64,000 nucleotides of DNA from Leptonema illini DSM 21528 (GTDB lineage: Bacteria > Spirochaetota > Leptospiria > Leptospirales > Leptonemataceae). The position numbers were made by a program, and so were the translations under genes. The notes beneath the pieces were generated by a model that saw only the letters and a program-made list of their open reading frames with translations, was not told the origin of the DNA and ran no database searches. The DNA is taken from positions 1,729,550 through 1,793,549 of the forward strand of contig NZ_JH597773.1 of assembly GCF_000243335.1 (NCBI RefSeq), given 5' to 3'. The stretch's first letter is position 1; each line of letters opens with the position of its first letter. Of the stretch, positions 26,706-34,600 are shown piece after piece.

Positions 26706-27758
26706 ATGAACAAATGTTTATATTGTGATGCGACCGAACCCACCGTTACCTTTACTTCCCAAGAGCATGTTTTCCCGGCAGGTCTAGGGGGTATATTTCA
26801 GCTGCCCGTTGGCACAGTCTGTGACAAATGCAATACGGAAATTTTCTCACCACTCGAGCTCGATTTCATGCGAAATTCCTTCATCGGTCTACCACGACAG
26901 TTTTACGGTCCAGGTAAGCGAGGTTCACTCAATCCGAATGATGCAACATCCTCATTGGTTCACTTAATGGCCTTCACTGATGATTCCGATGAAAAATCTC
27001 TCGGGGTTATGCAGACTGGAATCCCTTTTCAGATCCCGCAATTTCGCTTTCTGGGACCGGACACTGTAGCAGTTGTCCTTGATCCACGGCATGGAAATGT
27101 AGACACCCAATTGGCAGATTTCTCGAAAGCTATGCGTGGTTTTACAGATAGTAGTAAGTATGTACACCTAACAGATGAACTCCTCCAAGAAGACGAAATC
27201 TACTTTGGTTTTTGGGAGAACAAATACTATCTCTGTGCGCGGGAACGCAGTTCAGTCTCCGTGGTGCTCGAATACTTGGACCTACTCCGGAAAGGAGAGC
27301 TGGTTGAAACCACTGGACGTGAACACAAGAAAGCTCAAGTACAAAGCCGACAGCAATTCGGATTCAATATCAAAGCATTTGAAAGAGTCTCTGCCAAAAT
27401 CGCCTTTAATGCCCTCTGCTATCTGAATTCCCCAGAATTTTGTCGCCAACAGCAATTCAACGGTATTCGCCAATTCATTGCATCCGGGGGAGAGAACAGT
27501 TTCGTCTCGCTGCTCGACGCAAGCCATGCACCATTAAATACACACATCAATGTTGCATTTCCATTACACTCGCACCGAGTCTTTATCTTCCCTGCAAATG
27601 ACCAAGGACATCTCGCTCTGCTGAATTTCTATGGCTCTTTCAACCTCGTAATTAGATTGGCCACAGATCCAGCACCAAGAGGTTCTTTTGTTGGGGTTAT
27701 TTGCGACTGGCGCAATCGGAAGGATTACAACCTTAGCGACTATATGAGGTCCCTGTGA
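26706..27758 (+). CDS. HNH-type endonuclease-like protein (cassette A, gene 2)
   Basis: A 350-residue protein. The N-terminus has CLYCDATEPTVTFTSQEHVF followed by PAGLGGIF, and then VCDKCNTEIFSPLE. This pairing of two Cys-x-x-Cys knuckles around Glu-His and the closing Cys-Asn is typical of HNH_5-like nucleases. The large C-terminal domain is not recognised. The gene starts 29 bases after the Mrr-like gene and ends 20 bases before attC1, so both ride in one cassette. Confidence 0.6.
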   Translation: MNKCLYCDATEPTVTFTSQEHVFPAGLGGIFQLPVGTVCDKCNTEIFSPLELDFMRNSFIGLPRQFYGPGKRGSLNPNDATSSLVHLMAFTDDSDEKSLGVMQTGIPFQIPQFRFLGPDTVAVVLDPRHGNVDTQLADFSKAMRGFTDSSKYVHLTDELLQEDEIYFGFWENKYYLCARERSSVSVVLEYLDLLRKGELVETTGREHKKAQVQSRQQFGFNIKAFERVSAKIAFNALCYLNSPEFCRQQQFNGIRQFIASGGENSFVSLLDASHAPLNTHINVAFPLHSHRVFIFPANDQGHLALLNFYGSFNLVIRLATDPAPRGSFVGVICDWRNRKDYNLSDYMRSL

Positions 27759-27777
27759 ACACCTCGGTGACGCCTTC

Positions 27778-27901
27778 GCATAACTGTCGATTTCACGCTG
27801 CGGCTCCACTGTCGTGGCGCCTTGGTCTTCGCTCCTTTCGTCGCTGCTCGCTCAGACACATGCTCCTGTCGTCGCACGTCGTGAAATCTTTTTCGTTATG
27901 C
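27778..27901 (+). other. attC recombination site 1 (integron cassette boundary)
   Basis: A 124-bp imperfect palindrome. R'' is GCATAAC (27778-27784) and R' is GTTATGC (27895-27901). L'' GATTTCACG (27789-27797) and L' CGTGAAATC (27880-27888) are perfect inverses. The 4-base and 6-base spacers are asymmetric, as in folded attC hairpins. Length and layout resemble the long attC sites of chromosomal integrons. The central part shares TTGGTCTTCGC and CAGACACAT with attC2. Confidence 0.85.
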
Positions 27902-28950
27902 GTCATTGCAAAAAAGTATAATTCTTAGAGAGAAAAAATGTCAAAAAAATACCGTGCTATTCTATTAATAATATCGCTCATCCTTCTTCTGATAATAAGT
28001 TTTACTGTCAAAGGGAGCATAATCCCTCCGGTTCAAGATTTCTGGTTTTCATCAGGGATATTACTATTAATATTGCTATCTCTTATAGACCAGCCTCATT
28101 TTTCAAAGGATGCAAATATTTTCATTAATGCTGCAACTGCAGCGGTTTCATTGTTATTAATAAACAAAACAGATCGAGATTGGATTTTTTGGTCGTTTGT
28201 TTACTTTATATTATATCTATTTGCATCAAGTTATTTTTTAATATGGTTGAGAAATAATCCTCTTAATGAAGAAAATAAATACATCCAGCTATTTTCCAGA
28301 ATAAACAGAAACCTTGGAAAGCCTTCTACTATTTTTTCTGCTTTCTTCCTTTGGGGGGCAATAAAACAATTCGGCCTCAATAGCAATGAAACAATTGCTC
28401 TTTTTTGGTATTGGTTCGCTTTCATGCTCTTTAATGCACCGAGTATTGCAAAAATCATTGAATCTTTTTTTGATAATAAAATAGTCCAGATCAATGAATC
28501 CTCCATAGGGAGTATATTTGGAGTTCAATCCAAAAAAATGTTTCTAACAAAGCTTTTCGAACAAAGAAAAAGCATCTCAAAATTTGATATAGTTCATTTT
28601 CGTTACTCAATGCAAGATAGTAACGACCTTCTTGTACGTGGGATTGTTTTCGATACTTATTTACTGAATGAAGCAAAATGGGCAAAAATACTGCAGTTAG
28701 ATATAGTAAAGGATACAAACGAAAATCTGGCAAAAAATATTGTTCATTTAGTTAGCCCAGATGAGAAAGAAAGAATTGCTGAAGAGCTTTCAGTTAATAG
28801 ATTTATTGGAATTATCACGGAAGGATCTGGAATAGGGAAAATAAAGTTTGAGTATTCCAAAAAGCAAGACAATTTACAAGAAGGCGATTTAATAGAACTC
28901 ACTGTTGCGAATCGCAGACTCTTTTACCAAGTCATTAACGGTTTTACCAC

Positions 28951-30328
28951 GATTATGTCCCGAATTTAGTTAGAGTTTGAAAAGGCGGAACCCTGGCCCA
29001 AAATGGGCCAAACACCACATTCCCTTACGGAGGGTTCCATATGAAGAAGAACGAACGGGCAGAAACCAGTCAAACACAAAGCCTTACGGCCGAAGGTTTT
29101 CGGGATTATATTCGAACCAGCCTCGATGCTCGAGTGCGCGAATTTGCACTCGGTTACGTAGGAGCTTTGATTCTCGAAGAAATCGAAACGTTATGCGGCA
29201 AGACAGGGGAGCATAAGAGAGGCCGTGGATTTGCTCATCGAGGCGGCAGCCAGCGAGGTTCCATTGTGCTCGATGGAGAAAGGGTGGCCATCCAGAGGCC
29301 CAGAGCTCGACGTAACGGCAAGGAGGTGAAGCTGGAGCGATATGAGATCCTTCAGGATCGCTCTGATCTTCGCGAGCATGTTGAGCGCCTGATGCTGGCG
29401 GGCATCAGCACCCGGAACTATGAAAAGACGCTGAGAAAGACAGAAGCCTCTCTCGGCCTTTCGCGGAGTGCGGTTTCGCGGGAGTTTGTGAAGTCCAGCC
29501 GTGAGTCGCTCAATCATTTGAATTCACGCAGGTTTCCTGATCAGACATTCTGGTGTATTGTTCTTGATGGCATCGTATTCGGCGGCTCTGTCGTAATCGT
29601 TGCTCTCGGGGTCGATACGGCCGGAAACAAGCATTTTCTGGGCATTTCTGAGGGGTCTACAGAGAATGCTGATAGCGCACTCAGTGTCCTTCAATCAATC
29701 GAGAGCCGTGATATCCGCTTCACAGATCGTGTGCTTGTCGTCATGGATGGATCAAAGGCTCTCGAAAAAGCGGCCAGAGAATTCTTCGGTAGCAGAGCTG
29801 AAATTCAACTCTGCTACCTTCATAAACAGAGGAATGTCCTTGCAAAACTCCCACGGAAGTATCATGCAGAATTCTGCAAGAGATACAAGCAGGCATTCAG
29901 TGCGAACAGTTACGAAGATGTCGCAAGCGAAATGCGGTCCGTGCTATCATGGCTCGAATCCATCAGCTACAGCGCCTCTCAGAGCCTTCAGGAGGGCTTT
30001 GAAGCATTGTTAACGCTGCATCGCATCAACATGCCGCCGAAGTTGAGAACATCCTTCTACACAACCAATCTGATCGATTCGGCATTCTCGAATCCCAGGT
30101 CTCAGCTCAACCGGGTTAAACGATCAAGGCCTCAGACAGACCAGGTGCTCCGATGGGTCGGCAGTCTCCTGCTATCACAGGAGGAACAATTCCGTAAGGT
30201 GCGGGCCTACACTCATATCCATGAGTTCTTAAACACCTTCCTGGATAAAAAGATTGACGAGCGGATCTCGGCATAGGATGCATTCAGTGGGTCCCGCCTC
30301 AAAGTCTAACTATCACTGGGACATAGTC
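28951..30328 (+). mobile_element. IS256-family insertion sequence, 1378 bp, with 9-bp target duplication
   Basis: The left end starts GATTATGTCCC and the right end, read inversely, starts GACTATGTCCC. The inverted repeats stay similar for about 40 bases (GTTAGAGTTTGA and GTTAGACTTTGA, then GGCGG). TTTTACCAC flanks both sides (28942-28950 and 30329-30337). A single transposase gene fills the interior. Composition is GC-richer than the surrounding cassette. The intact ends and gene suggest recent arrival. Confidence 0.92.
29041..30276 (+). CDS. IS256-family (Mutator-type) transposase
   Basis: A 411-residue DDE transposase of the usual length, with GGAGG before the ATG. Recognisable parts are the N-terminal GRGFAHRGG region, the first catalytic Asp in CIVLDGIVFGG, the second in VLVVMDGSKALEKAA, and the family signature IQLCYLHKQRNVLAKLP. 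A C-terminal YTTNLIDSAFSNPRSQLNR block is also typical. The frame is complete, so it is probably active. Confidence 0.95.
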   Translation: MKKNERAETSQTQSLTAEGFRDYIRTSLDARVREFALGYVGALILEEIETLCGKTGEHKRGRGFAHRGGSQRGSIVLDGERVAIQRPRARRNGKEVKLERYEILQDRSDLREHVERLMLAGISTRNYEKTLRKTEASLGLSRSAVSREFVKSSRESLNHLNSRRFPDQTFWCIVLDGIVFGGSVVIVALGVDTAGNKHFLGISEGSTENADSALSVLQSIESRDIRFTDRVLVVMDGSKALEKAAREFFGSRAEIQLCYLHKQRNVLAKLPRKYHAEFCKRYKQAFSANSYEDVASEMRSVLSWLESISYSASQSLQEGFEALLTLHRINMPPKLRTSFYTTNLIDSAFSNPRSQLNRVKRSRPQTDQVLRWVGSLLLSQEEQFRKVRAYTHIHEFLNTFLDKKIDERISA

Positions 30329-31299
30329 TTTTACCACAATCGAAAGATTGGAAGAGCGAAATGAATCTGGTTTCATAGAGGGCGAAGCTATTCAATTGGG
30401 GGAATGGATTAACAGCGAATTACATTTTCAAAAATTCGGTTGGGTGCCTCCAGTAAATACACCTATTTTTTTTGCTGATACAACTAATATTCAAATTCCT
30501 CGGTTTAGACATCCCAAAGTACAATTAGGAAAAATACCGAATACAACACTTCCATCGATAATGGATTTAAATTTAGCAATAAGCCATCACTTAGCCATTC
30601 TTGGAATAACAGGATCCGGAAAGTCTTTTATAGCAAAAGAAATTATCCAAGGCTTAAAATCGACAACGAAAGTCATTATTGTGGACTTTACTAGCGAGTG
30701 GAAAAAGAAATTTTCCGCTTCCGACAATATAACTTTAAATTTGGACCAAAATACAATTTCTCGATTTTTGAATAGCGATAACCAAATTGGTATCGTAGAG
30801 TTGCCTTCTCTGAGTAATACAGTCGATGTATTAGAATCTACTGAGAAGGTGCTTGAGAAAATTTTCAATTTCGCCAAAACACGATACGATGAGGAAAATC
30901 CAACTAAAATCTGTCTCGTATTGGAAGAAGCTCATACAATAACGCCTGAGTCATCGTTTCTAAGCGATCTTGGTCAATTTGGTAGTGCCAAGGCCATAGT
31001 TAACAAAATGGGTCAAGTAGCCCTCCAAGGAAGAAAATATGGTGTCGGTTTAATAGTAATTGCTCAAAGGACAGCCAATGTATCAAAAACTGTTTTAACC
31101 CAGTGCAATTCGATTATTTGCTTTCAAGCATTTGATGAAACCAGTTTCAATTTTTTGGGAAATTATGTTGGGAAAGAATTTGTTCAAGCACTTCCCAATT
31201 TAAAACAATATCATGCAATCGTTACGGGAAAAGCCTTTAAATCGAGTTTACCAATGATTGTAGATTTAAGCAAATAACTAACAAACAAAGAGCAACGAC

Positions 31300-31433
31300 G
31301 CATAACTTCTGATTTATTGCTGCGTCCTCCCGTTCGGTCGTCCTTGGTCTTCGCCGGGTATGCTCCCATTCGGTCGCCCGGCTTCAGACACATTGGCCTG
31401 ACGGCCAACGTCAATAAATCGTTTTCGTTAGAC
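31300..31433 (+). other. attC recombination site 2 (integron cassette boundary)
   Basis: A 134-bp imperfect palindrome. R'' is GCATAAC (31300-31306), L'' GATTTATTG (31311-31319), L' CAATAAATC (31412-31420) and R' GTTAGAC (31427-31433), which fits the GTTRRRY consensus exactly. R'' is complementary to the start of its own cassette (GTTATGC at 27895) rather than to its own R'. This is what is expected when R' belongs to the next cassette. Confidence 0.88.
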
Positions 31434-31468
31434 GCCATGCCACTGGGGGCAACCAAGGGTAAACGACT

Positions 31469-31831
31469 ATGAACGAATGGACAATTGAAATCGAAGGTCC
31501 TCCCCTGACTAAATTAGAAGAATCTATCAGGCAGGGAGCAATTCGCGCTGATGGCCGCCGTCTCCTTACTGAGGAAACAGTGGGCAATATTGGCGGACTG
31601 AGGGTTCAAGTATTTTCCAGAGAGCATCCACCGCCACACTTTCGCGTCATTCACCAAGGGATAAGCAACAATTTCACTATTAAAGATTGCCAGCCATTGA
31701 ATGGTGAGGCACTGAAGAGATTCTTTCGCAACATCCGCGAGTGGCATGCGGAACACAAACCAGGCTTGATTGAAGCATGGAATCGAAACCGACCTGCCGA
31801 CTGCCCGGTTGGTAGGTATACAGACGATTGA
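31469..31831 (+). CDS. DUF4160 family protein (cassette C, gene 1)
   Basis: A 120-residue protein with the DUF4160 signature: GLRVQVFSREHPPPHFRVIH, a short strand, then RFFRNIREWHAEHKPGLIEAW. DUF4160 genes are usually paired with a small partner (often DUF2442) in a toxin-antitoxin-like arrangement common in integron cassettes. The start is 36 bases after the GTTAGAC boundary. Its activity is not established. Confidence 0.7.
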   Translation: MNEWTIEIEGPPLTKLEESIRQGAIRADGRRLLTEETVGNIGGLRVQVFSREHPPPHFRVIHQGISNNFTIKDCQPLNGEALKRFFRNIREWHAEHKPGLIEAWNRNRPADCPVGRYTDD

Positions 31832-31856
31832 ATGAAATTCCACACTGGAGAAAAAT

Positions 31857-32162
31857 GTGAAACAGATATGGGAGCAGAAATATTCTCACGGCGGAAAAGC
31901 TTTCCGACTGGCTATAGTTGCATCCGGCGCAAACCTCCGCGTCCAGGCTTCTAATATGGATGGGCGACCTGCACTATTCAGATTTGTGGATGAAGCGGGA
32001 AAGGAAAAAAGCATGGAAGTCTGCGCTTATCTCGATTGGATAATGCAAGAAGAGTTGGTTTTTGACGGCCGTGATCCAAAGCATTGGCTGTCTGTTTTAG
32101 TGAACAAGGTTAGGGAAATGATTGAACTTGCAATAGACAACAATCGCTCGGTGAACCTTTGA
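31857..32162 (+). CDS. Small protein of unknown function (cassette C, gene 2)
   Basis: A 101-residue protein starting 25 bases after the DUF4160 stop. It is predicted alpha/beta, with FRLAIVASGANLRVQASNMD and a C-terminal helix VREMIELAIDNNRS. I do not recognise a family. The position suggests a partner of the DUF4160 protein. The stop lies 16 bases before the next attC half-site. Confidence 0.5.
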   Translation: MKQIWEQKYSHGGKAFRLAIVASGANLRVQASNMDGRPALFRFVDEAGKEKSMEVCAYLDWIMQEELVFDGRDPKHWLSVLVNKVREMIELAIDNNRSVNL

Positions 32163-32178
32163 ACTACCGTGGCACGGC

Positions 32179-32185
32179 GTCTAAC
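32179..32185 (+). other. attC half-site (R'') closing cassette C
   Basis: GTCTAAC matches RYYYAAC and is the exact inverse of GTTAGAC at the start of cassette C (31427). The rest of an attC does not follow: the first long-repeat unit begins at once. The site is therefore truncated or interrupted. Confidence 0.65.
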
Positions 32186-32697
32186 TGTAAACCGGCACCG
32201 ATAGTGACCCACCCCCGGCAATTATCGTGACCCGGGGGCGGCACATTTTGTGACCCCCCCCGGCAAAAATGATGACACACCTTCCGGCGAGTCTTGTGCT
32301 CCACTCATTTGCTACGTTAGCAGCTTTGCAATGGGAGGATCACATCGGCGGGGCGGAGATCAGCATACCGGCATTGGAAGCCGGCGGGCGGATCGAGGTA
32401 GCTGGGGCTGGAGCGGGAGACTTGTGGCGGTCAGGGAGGCTGGAGTCTTGTCGCGGCCAGGGAGTCAGGGGGGTGACGGGAGGCGGCGCCGAGATTTTTT
32501 ATTGACAGAGCGGTGCGACCGAGAAGAATCGTGCGGGGGGATCATGGCCATTTGCTCGGAAGCGACGGCCGTTAACCGGCACTCGAAATAACTCTCCTCT
32601 CCCCATTTCGCGCTAAGAATTTTTTGTTCCCCTTACTCCCCTCCGCGCCCGCTGTGCCCTCTGTGGTTATCCTCTTGCTTTCGCCCGCCCCGATAAA
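32185..32697 (+). repeat. Long direct-repeat unit 1 with IS21-like iterons
   Basis: About 513 bp, starting CTGTAAACCGGCACCGATA and ending CTCTGTGGTTATCC...CCCCGATAAA. The left end carries five iterons of about 23 bp with the core GGCA-N7-TGACCC. After that come GCATTGGAAGCCGGCG, GTCGCGGCCAGGGAGTCAGG and TTTTTTATTGACAGAGC blocks shared with units 2 and 3. No coding capacity is credible here. Iterated end sites of this kind occur in IS21-family elements, so a non-autonomous relative is likely. Confidence 0.7.
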
Positions 32698-33085
32698 CTG
32701 TAAACCGGCACCGATACTGACCCTCCCCCGGCAATTATCGTGACCCGGTGGCGGCACATTTTGTGACCCACCTCGGCAAAAATGATGCCCCACCTTCCGG
32801 CAGGTTTTGTGATCCGCTCATTTGCTACGTTGGCAGTCCTTCAATGCGAGGATCATATCGGTGGGGCGGAGATTAGCGAGCCAGCATTGGAAGCCGGCGG
32901 GCGGATCGAGGCGGCTGGGGATGGATGAAGCGGGAGGCTTGTCGCGGCCAGGGAGGCTGGAGTCCTGTCGCGGCCAGGGAGTCAGGGGGGTGACGGGAGT
33001 CGGCCCGAGATTCTTTATTGACAGAGCGGTCCGATCGGAAAGAATCGGGCGGGGGGGATTCTTGATTATACATGAATTAGCCAGA

Positions 33086-33598
33086 ATGAGAACACAGATA
33101 GTCGATAGAATCACTATAACACTATCAATAAGCCTCTGGCTGATTGCTGCATGCATGGAAGAAAAAGATGGAGAGAGGCAAATGGGCAATGATCTATCTC
33201 AGATACACATCACTGAGTCATGGAAGGTTCTGAATCTTCAGACTGGTACAACAAACGCAATAGTGCGAATAAACGAAGGCCTTAGCTCTATCAAGGGGCA
33301 TCCATCACTCTCGAATCGTATCGGCATAGCGATGCCATTACCTCCAGAAATCAGCATGGATGATCTGAATTCGATCGAAGACTTCTTGTTTGATTCATCG
33401 GAGGCCTCAAACAACAGATTTATCATTGCCGTAATCATCACGGCGCCAGAATTTCGAGAATTTGTCCTCTATTTGAACGATCCCTCAGATGCTATAAAGG
33501 TCATTGAGAATATGAAGAGGAAATATCCAAAATGGCAATTTCAATATTATGTAAAATCCGATCCCAATTGGGAAGGCTATTCTGAATTTCTGCGATAG
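33086..33598 (+). CDS. Lipoprotein with DUF695-like domain
   Basis: The ATG at 33086 gives 170 residues; the open frame upstream is repeat sequence. The N-terminus has a signal peptide ending in the lipobox IAAC (residues about 20-23), so the protein is lipid-anchored in the envelope. The C-terminal half resembles DUF695 (FREFVLYLNDPSDAIKVIEN, then YYVKSDPNWEGYSEF). The function is unknown. It is embedded in long-repeat unit 2. Confidence 0.6.
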   Translation: MRTQIVDRITITLSISLWLIAACMEEKDGERQMGNDLSQIHITESWKVLNLQTGTTNAIVRINEGLSSIKGHPSLSNRIGIAMPLPPEISMDDLNSIEDFLFDSSEASNNRFIIAVIITAPEFREFVLYLNDPSDAIKVIENMKRKYPKWQFQYYVKSDPNWEGYSEFLR

Positions 33599-33702
33599 CT
33601 GTGGCTAAAGCGATTAACTCAACGATTGCCCCCTCCGCTCGAACCAGAGTTGTCCGGCCATGCAGGCAGTCACAACGGAATACTCTCCGGTCCCAAAAAG
33701 AT

Positions 33703-34035
33703 ATGGCAACATACTACATTGAACAATTCGCAGATGAGACATGGGCAAGCGTTAGCAAGTCCCTTGCCCGTTGGATCACTGAGCACGGCGCATCTACCAG
33801 CATAGGGTGGAGCGAGGGCGATAGTTTGACACTCGAACCCGCTCTTCACTTCTGTTGCCTGAACATCCCGGACCACCTGGGCGATAAAAGCGATCTTGTA
33901 TTTGGTTGGGCACAATCTACAAATCGTATTTGGGGCATTGAAAGAAATGGCCGGATTACTTTCTCACATGATCCGGAGCTTGTGGTCGAATTACCAGAAC
34001 CGGAAGACGTAAAAATCCCGAGATGGTTGACCTGA
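33703..34035 (+). CDS. Small protein of unknown function
   Basis: The ATG at 33703 gives 110 residues (MATYYIEQFADETWASVSKS). It is acidic, probably alpha/beta, without membrane segments. The frame extends upstream to 33601, but that part is Arg/Ser-rich and unlike a protein. No family is recognised. It lies with the DUF695 lipoprotein inside repeat unit 2. Confidence 0.45.
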   Translation: MATYYIEQFADETWASVSKSLARWITEHGASTSIGWSEGDSLTLEPALHFCCLNIPDHLGDKSDLVFGWAQSTNRIWGIERNGRITFSHDPELVVELPEPEDVKIPRWLT

Positions 34036-34098
34036 TTTCCCCTCCGCGTCCGCTGTGTCCTCTGTGGTTATCCTCTTGCTTTCGCTCGCCCCGATAAA

Positions 34099-34563
34099 CT
34101 GTAAACCGGCACCGATACCGACCCACCCCGGCAAAAATGATGACACATCTTCCGCCGGGCTTTTTGATCTACTCATTTGCTACGTTAGCAGCTCTTCCAT
34201 GCGAGGATCACATCCGTGAGATGAAAAATAGCGAGCCGGCATTGGAAGCCGGCGCGCGGATCGAGGCGGCTGGGGCTGGGCCGGAGACTTGTGGCAGTGA
34301 GGGAGGCTGGAGTCTTGTCGCGGCCAGGGAGTCAGGGGGTGGCGGGAGACGGGCCGAGATTTTTTATTGACAGAGCAGTGTGATCGGGAAGAATCGTGCG
34401 GGGGATTCTTGACTATTCGCCCGGAAGCAACGGCCGTTAACCGGCACTCGAAATAACTCTCCTCTCCCCTTTCGCACTAAGAATTTTTCTCCTCCTTCCT
34501 CCCCTCCGCGCCCGCTGTGCCCTCTGTGCCCTCTGTGGTTATCCTCTTGATTTCGTCCGCCCC
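34099..34563 (+). repeat. Long direct-repeat unit 3 (two iterons fewer)
   Basis: It repeats the unit 1 sequence with scattered differences. Only three of the five GGCA-N7-TGACCC-type iterons remain. The right end contains GCCCTCTGT twice in tandem before GGTTATCC. No gene is seen. It ends about 40 bases before a minus-strand oxidoreductase gene. Confidence 0.7.
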
Positions 34564-34600
34564 TCCAGGAGAAACCACACATACAGAGCGACAGCCCATA

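Larger units (their letters stand above)
27938..31277 (+). pseudogene. Membrane-anchored HerA-type ATPase, split by an IS256-family element (cassette B)
   Basis: The gene runs 27938-28950 and resumes at 30338-31277. Removing the IS and one 9-bp repeat restores a continuous 650-codon frame joining INGFTT to IERLEERNESG. The N-terminal third has four to five membrane helices. Around residues 280-340 is a HAS-barrel (FIGIITEGSGIGKIKFEYSK, then LQEGDLIELTV). The RecA-like core follows with Walker A GITGSGKS, Walker B CLVLEEAH and VIAQRTANVSKTVL. HerA proteins pump DNA or serve as ATPases in phage-defence systems. The 3' part could be expressed from TTG at 30348, but the intact protein is lost. 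Confidence 0.8.
32698..34098 (+). repeat. Long direct-repeat unit 2, carrying two genes as cargo
   Basis: It has the same left arm as unit 1 (32698 to about 33070, five iterons) and the same right arm (about 34037-34098, ending CCCCGATAAA). Between the arms, where units 1 and 3 have about 150 non-coding bases, it holds a DUF695 lipoprotein gene and a small unknown gene. The unit thus looks like a left end, interchangeable cargo and a right end. Confidence 0.7.

Noticed and set aside
28975-30310. IS256 ends placed at GTTAGAG and GTCTAAC
   Set aside because: These inner borders leave no target duplication. Moving out to GATTATGTCCC/GGGACATAGTC gives a 9-bp duplication and restores the host gene, so the outer borders are right. 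GTTAGAG and GTCTAAC here are thus IS end sequence, not attC simple sites.
32250-32591. Plus-strand open frames inside the first long repeat unit
   Set aside because: Gly/Arg-rich translation of repeat DNA; equivalent frames in units 2 and 3 are shifted or broken, so there is no coding constraint.
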